Assembly: GCA_007126375.1 (NCBI GenBank)
Contig: SLBI01000375.1
Coordinates: 1 to 33,352 of the forward strand
Length of the DNA: 33,352 nt
Reading direction: 5' to 3'
Origin: Paracoccaceae bacterium
GTDB taxonomy: Bacteria; Pseudomonadota; Alphaproteobacteria; Rhodobacterales; Rhodobacteraceae
Every line of letters begins with the position of its first letter. The stretch's first letter is position 1. A program made the translations under genes and the position numbers. Shown piece by piece: positions 1 to 8,800 of this stretch. The notes beneath the pieces were generated by a model, which saw only the letters and a program-made list of their open reading frames with translations, had not been told where the DNA came from and ran no database searches.

Positions 1-125
1 CGACCTGGCCTTGGAGCGGACGCGGCCCCGCGTCAGGCTGCAAGGAGCTCGCTGGCACCTTGCTGGCGGTCAAATAAAATCAGAGAGTTACGCGATGATG
101 GCAGAAAATGCCCCGTACACGACCC

Positions 126-145
126 GCCGAAATCGCCGATTTGGC
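126..145. terminator. Possible intergenic stem-loop 3' of nrdJ
   Basis: GCCGAAATCGCCGATTTGGC: near-perfect inverted repeat with one G-T wobble and a 4-nt loop, between the nrdJ stop and a TAA at 75-77 on the plus strand. No U-tract, so weak. Confidence 0.25.
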
Positions 146-189
146 AAAACTGCCCCCGCCATTACAACCCGGAGCAGGACCGATGCCTG

Positions 190-2481
190 TCAGCCAGAAC
201 ACTTCGAGTGACCGCAGGCACGGCAGGTCAGGCACCCCTCGATCATCACCATCTCGTAGGCGCCGCAGGCCGGGCAGGCGGCGCCGCGTGGCGTCTCGCC
301 CACAGCGATCGCCTCGACCCTGGGGTCGGCACGTGGGTCGGTCTTGAGCCCCAGACCCTCGCCGTCGATGAAGCCGATGGCGATCAGGTGGCGTTCGATC
401 ACCCCGCCGATGGCGGCGAGGATCGAGGGGATGTAGCGTCCCTGCATCCAGGCCCCGCCACGCGGGTCGAAAACGGCCTTGAGTTCCTCGACCACGAAGG
501 AGACGTCGCCACCGCGCCGGAACACCGCCGAGATCATCCGTGTCAGTGCCACGGTCCAGGCGTAGTGCTCCATGTTCTTCGAATTTATGAAGATCTCGAA
601 CGGCCGCCGCCGCCCCTGCACGGTGATGTCGTTGAGCGTGATGTAGATGGCATGCTCCGAAGCGGGCCATTTCAGCTTGTAGGTCACGCCTTCCAGTTCC
701 ACGGGCCGGTCGAGCGGCTCGGCGATATAGACCACGTCGCCGCTGTCGAGCGTGGCGGGCGTGGGGGCGGCCGGGGCCGGCGCGGCTTCGGTCAACTCCA
801 GCACGCTGCCGGTGACGCTGTTCGGCCGGTAGGTGGTGCAGCCCTTGCAGCCTTGCTCGTAGGCGTCGAGGTAGACGTCCTTGAAGGCCTCGAAGGGGAT
901 GTCGGCGGGGCAGTTGATGGTCTTTGAGATGGAGGAATCCACCCATTTCTGCGCCGCCGCCTGCATGCGGACGTGATCTTCCGGGCCGAGTGTCTGGGCA
1001 TTGACGAAATGCGCCGGCAGCGGCGCGTCGCCGAACCGGGCCCGCCATAGGGCCACGGCGTAGTCCACCACCTCTTCCTCGGTGCGCCGACCGTCCTTCT
1101 GGAGCACCTTGCGCCGATAACTGTAGGCGAACACCGGCTCGATCCCGGACGAGACATTGCCGGCCAGCAGGCTGATGGTGCCGGTGGGTGCGATCGATGT
1201 CAGCAGGGCGTTGCGGATGCCATGCGCACGCACCGCGTCGCGCACATCCTCGTCCATCGCCCGCATCGTGCCGCTGGCGAGGAACGCCTCGGCGTCGAAC
1301 AGCGGAAACGGGCCCTTCTCGCGGGCAAGCTCGACGCTGGCCAGATAGGCGGCCCGGGCGATCCGGCGCATCCACGCCTCGGTCTGTGCCGCGGCCTCGG
1401 CGCTGCCATAGCGCAGCCCCAGCATCAGCAGCGCATCCGCCAACCCGGTGACGCCCAGGCCGATCCGACGCTTGGCCTGGGCTTCGGCTGCCTGCTGCGG
1501 CAGCGGAAAGCGGCTGACGTCCACAACATTGTCCATCATCCGCACGGCGGTGGCGACCAGCGCGTCGAGGTCCGCCGGTTCGATCCGGGCGCCAGGATCG
1601 AAAGGGTCGCGCACCAGACGGGCGAGGTTGACCGAGCCCAGCAGACAGGCGCCATAGGGCGGCAACGGCTGTTCGCCGCAGGGGTTCGTGGCGGCGATGG
1701 TCTCGGCATAGGCGAGATTGTTCGCGGCGTTGATGCGGTCGATGAAGATCACGCCGGGCTCGGCGTAATCGTAGGTTGCGCGCATGATGCGGTTCCACAG
1801 ATCGCGTGCGGGCAGGGTGCGATAGACCTGCCCGTCAAAGACGAGATCCCAGAACCTGTCCTGCCTGACCGACTCCATGAAGGCGTCGGTCACGAGCACC
1901 GAGAGGTTGAAGTTGCGCAGCCGGGACGGATCCTGCTTGGCGGACACGAAGGCCTCGATGTCGGGATGGTCGCACCGCAACACCGCCATCATCGCCCCGC
2001 GGCGGCTGCCGGCGGACATGATGGTACGACACATCGCGTCCCACACATCCATGAAGCTGAGCGGTCCCGAGGCATCGGCCGCAACCCCGCGCACCTCGGC
2101 GCCGCGCGGCCGGATGGTGGAGAAGTCGTAGCCGATCCCGCCGCCCTGCTGCATGGTCAGCGCGGCTTCCTTCAGCGACTCGAAGATGCCGGCCATGCTG
2201 TCGGGGATGGTGCCCATCACGAAGCAGTTGAACAGCGTCACGCTACGGTCGGTGCCGGCGCCGGCGACGATCCGGCCGGCGGGCAGGAAGCGGAAATCCT
2301 CCAGCGCCGCATAGAACCGCGGCTCCCATGCCGCCGCGTCGGCCTCCACCGCGGCGAGTGCCCGGGCGATGCGCCGCCAGCTGTCCTCCACCGTGGCGTC
2401 GAGCGGCGTGCCGTCGGCCTCCTTCAGTCGGTATTTCATGTCCCAGATGGCTTCTGCGATGGGGGCGGCGAAGCGGCTCAT
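190..2481 (-). CDS. nrdJ: Adenosylcobalamin-dependent (class II) ribonucleoside-diphosphate reductase, 763 aa
   Basis: RNR large-subunit motifs: FNCFVMGTIPDSM, QQGGGIGYDFSTIRPRGA, NPCGEQPLPPYGACLLGSVNLARL, APTGTISLLAGNVSSGIEPVF, and a Cys-rich C-terminus CPACGAYEMVMIEGCLTCRACGHSKC typical of NrdJ. Confidence 0.95.
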   Translation of the reverse strand: MSRFAAPIAEAIWDMKYRLKEADGTPLDATVEDSWRRIARALAAVEADAAAWEPRFYAALEDFRFLPAGRIVAGAGTDRSVTLFNCFVMGTIPDSMAGIFESLKEAALTMQQGGGIGYDFSTIRPRGAEVRGVAADASGPLSFMDVWDAMCRTIMSAGSRRGAMMAVLRCDHPDIEAFVSAKQDPSRLRNFNLSVLVTDAFMESVRQDRFWDLVFDGQVYRTLPARDLWNRIMRATYDYAEPGVIFIDRINAANNLAYAETIAATNPCGEQPLPPYGACLLGSVNLARLVRDPFDPGARIEPADLDALVATAVRMMDNVVDVSRFPLPQQAAEAQAKRRIGLGVTGLADALLMLGLRYGSAEAAAQTEAWMRRIARAAYLASVELAREKGPFPLFDAEAFLASGTMRAMDEDVRDAVRAHGIRNALLTSIAPTGTISLLAGNVSSGIEPVFAYSYRRKVLQKDGRRTEEEVVDYAVALWRARFGDAPLPAHFVNAQTLGPEDHVRMQAAAQKWVDSSISKTINCPADIPFEAFKDVYLDAYEQGCKGCTTYRPNSVTGSVLELTEAAPAPAAPTPATLDSGDVVYIAEPLDRPVELEGVTYKLKWPASEHAIYITLNDITVQGRRRPFEIFINSKNMEHYAWTVALTRMISAVFRRGGDVSFVVEELKAVFDPRGGAWMQGRYIPSILAAIGGVIERHLIAIGFIDGEGLGLKTDPRADPRVEAIAVGETPRGAACPACGAYEMVMIEGCLTCRACGHSKCSG

Positions 2482-2606
2482 GGCGGTCTGTCCCGGGCTG
2501 CGGAAGGGCCGGGATGATAGGCCCCGACCTCGGCCCGGTCAACGCCGCTGCCCGCTTGAACCCCGGCCGCATGCGACTAGGATACACGCATGCCTTGGGG
2601 ATCCGG

Positions 2607-3038
2607 ATGGCCGGCTGCATACATCTTGTGAAACTCTGTGTGGGTGGCGACGGGGTCGAGGATCTCGTCGCCTGGCAGGCGACGCCGGCGGCGCGCGGGT
2701 GGGACGGGCGGCCGGTGCATGTCACCAGGATGTGGCCGCGGCGCGAGGCCGAGCTTCTGGACGGCGGGTCGCTCTACTGGGTGTTCCGCGGCACCATGCT
2801 CGCGCGCCAGCGCATCCTGCGGCTGGAGGAGCGTCGTGGCGCCGATGGCATCCTGCGCTGCGCCCTCGTGCTCGACCCGGCGATCCGCCGCACCCAGCCG
2901 GTGCCGCGCCGCCCGTTCCAGGGCTGGCGCTATCTGGACCCGGCCGAGGCGCCGCCCGATCTGCCAGACACGCGCCGCGGCGACGACGCGCTGCCGCCGG
3001 GCCTCGCCGAAGCGCTGGCCGAATTCGGGCTTCGGTGA
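2607..3038 (+). CDS. DUF1489-like conserved hypothetical protein, 143 aa
   Basis: MAGCIHLVKLCVGGDGVEDLVAWQ...GSLYWVFRGTMLARQRILRLEE... resembles the alphaproteobacterial DUF1489 family. ATG at 2607 gives the family-like N-terminus; 2571 is an alternative start. Confidence 0.7.
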   Translation: MAGCIHLVKLCVGGDGVEDLVAWQATPAARGWDGRPVHVTRMWPRREAELLDGGSLYWVFRGTMLARQRILRLEERRGADGILRCALVLDPAIRRTQPVPRRPFQGWRYLDPAEAPPDLPDTRRGDDALPPGLAEALAEFGLR

Positions 3039-3114
3039 CCGCGCTCCGCTGGGTCGCCCTCAGGGCGCGTGCCGGACATCGCGCAGAAATGCTGAAGTTT
3101 GGCAGAGGTTTCTC

Positions 3115-3143
3115 TTGCCCTAGCGTCAACGGGCTTCTAACCT
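3115..3143 (+). promoter_or_regulatory. Candidate sigma70-like promoter for the TPS cassette
   Basis: TTGCCC (3115-3120), 17-nt spacer, TAACCT (3138-3143), in the 164-bp gap upstream of the first IalB-like gene. Motif inspection only. Confidence 0.3.
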
Positions 3144-3202
3144 TTTGCCAACGGCGGGGTGGCCAAGCCCGTGTATCCGTCGCGCCGGCCGAAGGAAGAT
3201 CA

Positions 3203-3691
3203 ATGCCGCGCCTGCCTCTGTCGTTTTCATCGGCTTTGCTCGCTGTCGTCGCCTTCGCCCACGCCGCCGCGGCCGACAGCTTTCGCCACTGGCAGGTGGA
3301 CTGCGCCGCCGCACCCCGGGCCTGCATCCTCAGCACATCGGCACTTGCCGGCGACGACACATGGCTCGGCACGCTGCGGCTGCAACTGGCGGCCGGGGAG
3401 GTGGAGGCGGCGCGGCTGCAGGCGCTGGTGCCGCCTTCGGTGCATCTGGGCTCGGGGCTGTTTCTCGGTGTTGGCCGGCAGGCGCCGCTCCCGCTTGCCT
3501 ATCTGCGCTGCGCGCCCGACCATTGCGAGGCCGCCGCGCCGCTGGATGCCGCGCGGTTGCAGGCGATGAAGGCAGGCCGGGCAGCGACGATGACCTACCG
3601 GCCGTCGATCAGCAGCCCGCCGGTATCCTTCGAAGTCTCGCTGATGGGTCTCACCGCTGCCCTCGGCCACGCCCGGGCGCAGCTTCCGTGA
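3203..3691 (+). CDS. IalB (invasion-associated locus B)-like secreted protein, copy 1, 162 aa
   Basis: Signal peptide (MPRLPLSFSSALLAVVAFAHAAAA), FRHWQVDC...C core, LRCAPDHCEAAAPL Cys pair; SD-like AAGGA upstream; 3' end overlaps the next start by 4 bp (GTGA). Confidence 0.7.
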   Translation: MPRLPLSFSSALLAVVAFAHAAAADSFRHWQVDCAAAPRACILSTSALAGDDTWLGTLRLQLAAGEVEAARLQALVPPSVHLGSGLFLGVGRQAPLPLAYLRCAPDHCEAAAPLDAARLQAMKAGRAATMTYRPSISSPPVSFEVSLMGLTAALGHARAQLP

Positions 3692-5229
3692 GCGCGCGCG
3701 CCGCTTTCGGGGTGCGCCTGCGGGCATGGCTCGCGCCTCTGGTGGCGCCGCTGGCGCTGCTGGTCGCCATGCAACCGGCGGTGGCGCAAAGCTTCTCCAT
3801 CGAGCGCGTCGCCTTTCCGGACTCGGCCTATCTTTCCCAATCCGAGTTGCAGGCCGTCGCCAGCCGCTACACCGACCGCAGCATCACCTTTTCCGACCTC
3901 GAGGCGCTGCTGGCCGAAGTGCAGGGTCTCTACGCCGAGGCCGGGATCGTCACTGCCCGGGCGATCCTGCCGCCGCAGGACATCGTCGACGGCACGCTGC
4001 GGGTGGAGCTGGTCGAGGCGGTGGTGGAGAGCATCGAGATCGATGGGCTGGATCGCACCGATCCGGACTTCCTGCGTCGCAACATCGGTCTCGCAGAAGG
4101 CGAACTGCCCGATTTCGAGCGGCTGGAACGCGATCTGCGCGTCTTCGATATCGCCCATGACATTGCCCCGCAACTGAGTTTCGCCGCCGGCGGCACGCCC
4201 GGAACCACGCGCGTGATTATCGGCGGCGAGGAGCCTCCTGCGCGCACCTGGATGCTCTCGGCCGACAATTTCGGCCGCAAGGAGACCGGCGAATTGCGCG
4301 CCTCGGCCTTTGTCCGCTGGTCGAGTGTGACGGGGCGGCGCGACATCCTCTCGCTGCAGGCGCAGTTGTCGCGTGGCGCGCGCTTCGCCGCGGCGGGATA
4401 TTCGCTTCCGGCCGGCCCCGGCGGCGGGCGGATCGTGGCGGCGGCCAGCTATTCGCGCTCGGACATCGTCGATGGCGAGTTCGCGATCATCAACGTGGTG
4501 GCCCGATCCGACACCGCGAGCCTTGCCTACAGCCGCCCGTTCCGCGTGCGTGCAGCCTCGCACTGGATGCTGGACGCGGGTGTGGGCTACGAGCGCAACG
4601 TCTCCAGCACCACCGGCCTCGCGTTTTCCGACATCCGCATTCTCGACGCCTATGTCGCGATCAACCACACGCGACGCTTCGCGCTCTCCAGTCTGCGTGC
4701 CGGCGTCGGGCTGCGCGCGGGACGGGCCCAGGCAGAGCAGACGACCGAGACCGAGGGAAGCTTCTGGCTGGTTTTCGCCAATCTCGACTATGCCCGGCGG
4801 GCGACGCAGAACATCGTGCTGGAAGCCGAACTGAGTGCCCAGATCGCTCCCGACCAGAACCTGCCGGTGGCGCGGCTGTTCACCGTGGGCGGGCCGACGA
4901 CGATCCGCGGCTATCCGATCAATGTGCGGGGCGGCGATTCCGGGCTGCTGGCGCGGTTGCAGGTCTCGCGCGCCGAGCCGTTCGAGCGCGGCGATTTCGC
5001 CTTCCGGCCCTTCGGCTTCGTCGATGCAGCGGTGGTGGTGCCGTTTCGCCGTGACGGCGGGTTCGACAGCGACCAGGATCTTCTGGCCTCGATCGGCGCA
5101 GGGCTGCGGATGCAGTATCGTGACAACGCTTCGGCGCTGCTGATGGCCGGCGTCCCGCTGATCGAGACGCAGGGGTTCACCGACACGGGCAGGCCGACGG
5201 TCTATTTCGGCATCGATTACCGCTTCTGA
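3688..5229 (+). CDS. TpsB: ShlB/FhaC/HecB-family outer-membrane TPS transporter, 513 aa
   Basis: Signal peptide ending ...QPAVAQS; two POTRA-like segments (FSIERVAF... and VVESIEIDGLDRT...); conserved TpsB barrel motif LFTVGGPTTIRGYP; C-terminal aromatic ending ...VYFGIDYRF. GTG start overlaps the upstream stop. Confidence 0.93.
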   Translation: MSARAAFGVRLRAWLAPLVAPLALLVAMQPAVAQSFSIERVAFPDSAYLSQSELQAVASRYTDRSITFSDLEALLAEVQGLYAEAGIVTARAILPPQDIVDGTLRVELVEAVVESIEIDGLDRTDPDFLRRNIGLAEGELPDFERLERDLRVFDIAHDIAPQLSFAAGGTPGTTRVIIGGEEPPARTWMLSADNFGRKETGELRASAFVRWSSVTGRRDILSLQAQLSRGARFAAAGYSLPAGPGGGRIVAAASYSRSDIVDGEFAIINVVARSDTASLAYSRPFRVRAASHWMLDAGVGYERNVSSTTGLAFSDIRILDAYVAINHTRRFALSSLRAGVGLRAGRAQAEQTTETEGSFWLVFANLDYARRATQNIVLEAELSAQIAPDQNLPVARLFTVGGPTTIRGYPINVRGGDSGLLARLQVSRAEPFERGDFAFRPFGFVDAAVVVPFRRDGGFDSDQDLLASIGAGLRMQYRDNASALLMAGVPLIETQGFTDTGRPTVYFGIDYRF

Positions 5230-5257
5230 CAGGCGGAATAGGGAGGAAGACTTGCGC

Positions 5258-5836
5258 ATGCGACTGCTTCGGGATCCGGCTCGGGGGTTTCTTGCTGCCT
5301 GCGGCCTGTCGCTCGCCGTGGCCGGGGCGGCGGCACAGACCGAACCGGCCGGTACCGGCGGTCTGCCGCAGGCGCCCGCCGGCATCGGTCCGGACGAGAT
5401 CGCCAACAACACCGCCTTCGGCGACTGGGTGGTGATCTGCGAGGCAGTGACGATCCGGCGTACCGTCTGTCAGCTGGTGCAGGAGTTGAGCCTGCGCGAC
5501 AGCGATCAGATGATCGCCCGCTTCGTCGCCCTGCCGGTCGAGGAAGGGGCGGTGCTGGTCGCGCAACTGCCGATGGGCGTCTATCTGCCCGGCGGCGCCG
5601 TGTTCCGTTTCGCCGAGATGGACGACGAGCCGCAGCGCGAGATGATCTGGCAGCGCTGCTTCGGCGAGGTCTGCGAGGCGGCAATCCCGCTTCCCGAGGA
5701 GGAACTCGCCGTCTTCGCCCGCGCCGAGTCGATGCTGTTCGGCTTCCGCATGGATGCAGAGGCCGATCCGATCATCCTGCGCGTCGATGTGAGCCGTTTC
5801 GCCGAGGCCATCGGGCTTCTGTCCGCCACCGACTGA
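5258..5836 (+). CDS. IalB-like secreted protein, copy 2, about 192 aa
   Basis: Signal peptide; FGDWVVICEAVTIRRTVCQLVQEL and WQRCFGEVCEAAIPL match the IalB pattern and copy 1. SD GGGAGGAAG at 5241-5249 favours ATG 5258 over TTG 5252. Confidence 0.75.
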   Translation: MRLLRDPARGFLAACGLSLAVAGAAAQTEPAGTGGLPQAPAGIGPDEIANNTAFGDWVVICEAVTIRRTVCQLVQELSLRDSDQMIARFVALPVEEGAVLVAQLPMGVYLPGGAVFRFAEMDDEPQREMIWQRCFGEVCEAAIPLPEEELAVFARAESMLFGFRMDAEADPIILRVDVSRFAEAIGLLSATD

Positions 5837-5881
5837 CCCGAGACCGACCCCCAGACCGGGACCCGAAGGATCCGAGCCGCC

Positions 5882-8800
5882 GTGACCGCCATGCCCCGCT
5901 TTCCCAACTTCGCCCCCCGCCCCGGGCGCAGCCGTTTCCGAGGGCTGTTCGGCGGCGCCTCCGCACTGGCGCTGGCGGTGGCGGGCGGGGCGGCGCGCGC
6001 GGATGTGGTGGCCGACGGCGCGCTCGGCAGTTCGGTTTCCAGCGTCGGATTGGACAGTACCGTCACCGGCGGCACCACCCGCGCCGGCGTGCATTACCAC
6101 GGCTTCAGCGAGTTCAACGTGGGCATCGGGCACAGCGTGGATGTGCAGCAGGCCATCGGCACCGATGCGCTGGTCAGCATCGTCCGCGGCGGTGCCAGCC
6201 AGATCGACGGCATGGTGAACTTCACCAAGGGCGGCGATACGGCGGCGTCCAACGTCTTCTTCCTCAACGCCGAGGGCATCATCGTCGGCAAAAGCGGCGT
6301 CATCAACGCCGGGATTCTGACGCTGGCGACGCCGACGGCCGCCGAACTCGACGCGCTTTCCGCCGAGGCGCTGGGCTCGGGCACGGGCGCCTATGCCAAG
6401 CTGGTCGCCGGCGGGACGGATCTCGCCGCTTCGGACATCAGGATCTACGGCGAGATCAATGCCCGTCGGCTGACCCTGCGCGCCGGCGCCCGGATGATCC
6501 TGGACGGCCGGATCACGGCCGATGACCCGGACGCGTCGGGCACCATCGCCGCGGCGGTGAACACCGAAGGCGTGCCGGCCGCGGGCGGTGCCGAGGTGCT
6601 CGCCGGCGGGGTGATCCGCCTGCATGCCGGCACCACGATGCGCGCGGGCGGGAACGCGGAGGTCCGCGCGGCCCGCGGCACCGGCGGCGGGCTGATCGAG
6701 GGGCAGGCGGGCGAAGACCTGACGATCGAGGCATCAGCCCTGTTCGATACCGGCGCGACCGGCGCTTCGAACGCGGGGTCGACGGTGCTCTTCACCGAGG
6801 GCAACGCGATCCTCGAACCGGGGCTGCGGCTGGTCGCCCGGGCCGAGGCCGGCGAGGGCGGGCAGTTCCTGCTGACCGCCAAGGGCAATGTCGATATCGC
6901 CGGCGATTTCGATACCGGCAGCGACAGCGGGCTGGCCGGCTCGGTGGTGGTGCAGGCCGGCGAGGCCGACACGATGTTCGTGCTCGGCCTGCCGACGATC
7001 AGCGGCGGCGAGATCACCGTGACCGGCGATCTGGTCACCCGCGGCGGCGATCTGGCGCTGATCGGCGCCGACAGCATCACGCTGGGCGGCAACCGGGTTT
7101 CCGCGCGTGCGGTCGGGGCGGGCGGCGATCCCCTCGCCGACCTGCCGGACCGGGCGGCCGGGAACATCCTGCTGTCGGCGACCGCGATCACCGCCGGCCC
7201 CGGCGCGGTGATCGATGCCGCGGGCGACGGCGACGGCCATGGCGGGATGGTCGCGCTGCTGGCCGAGAGCCGGATCGGCGCCTCGGTCTGGGCCGTCGAT
7301 CTGCCCTCGGCCGAGGCGCAGATCGAGCTGACCGACACGACCCTCCGCGGCGGTGCGGTGACGCTCTCGGCCCGCGCGCGGGCGGGCGAGCAGCTGGGCG
7401 GCCCGACGCCCGATTCCGCCCGCGAACAGATGGACACTGCGGAGACGGGCGCACAGAACGCCCTGCTCGCGGGGGATTTCGACGACTTCTTCGACAATAT
7501 GGTGGATTTCGTCGAGGGGCTGCTGCAGCGCGAGCTTCTGGACCTGAACGATCTGCTGCCGTTCCGCGTCGCGCTGATGGAAGCCAGCGCCGAGATCGTC
7601 GTCAATGGCGGCAGCATCCGCGGCGACGGCAACTGGAAGAACGCCGGCGACGATCCGCTCTCGACCGACGAGGCGGAGAAATTCGCCACGCACGGGATGC
7701 TGTCGTCCGAGGGGGCGCGCTACAATGGCTACGGGCTGATCCGCGACAGCATCATCGATATCGAGACAGGCCTCACCGAGGGTTTCGAGGCCGCGTCCGA
7801 CAGCGTGGTGATCCACAGCCACGCCCAGACCGACGTGACAATCAAGCCCGAGTTCACCGGCCTCGGCGTCGCCGTGGCGATCACCGACACCCATTCGCGC
7901 ATCCGCATGACCGATGCGGCCGTCGAGGGCTCGGGCGCCGGCATCCGCATCGCCAGCACCGCGCATGAAAACCTCGACATCGCGCTCGCCCCCGGCGACA
8001 AGCGCGACCTCGCCGCCTCGGTGATCGTCTCGGTCCGCAATCTGACCAGCCAGGCGCTGATCGACGGTGGCAGCATCGCCAGCGCCGACGGGGCGGTGCG
8101 GCTGCAGGCGCTGACCGGCAAGACGCATGCGCTGTCGAACACCGCGAATGCAGGGCGCGACGGGCGCGCGGCGCTGGCGGTGACGGTGTCTGTCGGCGAT
8201 GCGCTGACCGAGCTTGCGGTCAATTCCGACATCACCTCGGGCAGCCTCGATCTGCTGGGCGAGACGCTCTACTTCGCAAAGACCCATGCGACCGAGTCGA
8301 CAATGGGAGTGAAAGAGCCCGAGGCCGAGACGGAGGAGGATTCCGAGGATAATGAGGCGGCCAAGGAAAGCTCCAAGAGCTTCGTGGTTCGCATCAAGGA
8401 GCTTCTGACCGGCGGCGATGCCGACGAGACCCCGGCCCCCGGCACCCCCGAGGCCGACCGGCGGGTGGGCTTCGCCTTTGCGCTGACCACCGACATCGCT
8501 CTGGACAACGACGAGACGGTGGTCTCGATCGGCGGCTCCTATCGCGACCTGACCGTGGATGCGCGGCCGGTCGTGCCCTTCGCCGGGACGGGCGAGATCG
8601 AAACGGGCGATCTGACCGCACATGCCGGCTTCCGCTTCGCTGACGAGGACGAGGGCGGCACGCCGCTGCGCCGCGACATCAAGGCGGCCTTCGGCGCGCT
8701 GAGCGACGAGGCGCAGAAGCAGCTCGACGAGAACAACGAGGGCAAGCCCGAGGACGAGCAGCAGTCCAAGGACGAGTTCCTGGGCGAGTTCGGAAATGCG

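Noticed and set aside
3-77. C-terminus of an upstream plus-strand gene (frame 3: TWPWSGRGPASGCKELAGTLLAVK*)
   Set aside because: Plausible, but only 24 codons and no recognisable family; cannot be supported from this window.
80-1798. 572-aa minus-strand ORF overlapping nrdJ
   Set aside because: Alternate frame of nrdJ with an Arg/Gly/Ala-rich, domain-free translation.
2482-2606. Cobalamin riboswitch or NrdR box in the nrdJ/DUF1489 divergent region
   Set aside because: Only about 125 bp; I could not find a B12-box or a convincing NrdR palindrome.
3145-3687. N-terminal extension of the 694-aa tpsB ORF
   Set aside because: Overlaps the IalB-1 gene in another frame and is Arg-rich; the GTG at 3688 gives a proper signal peptide.
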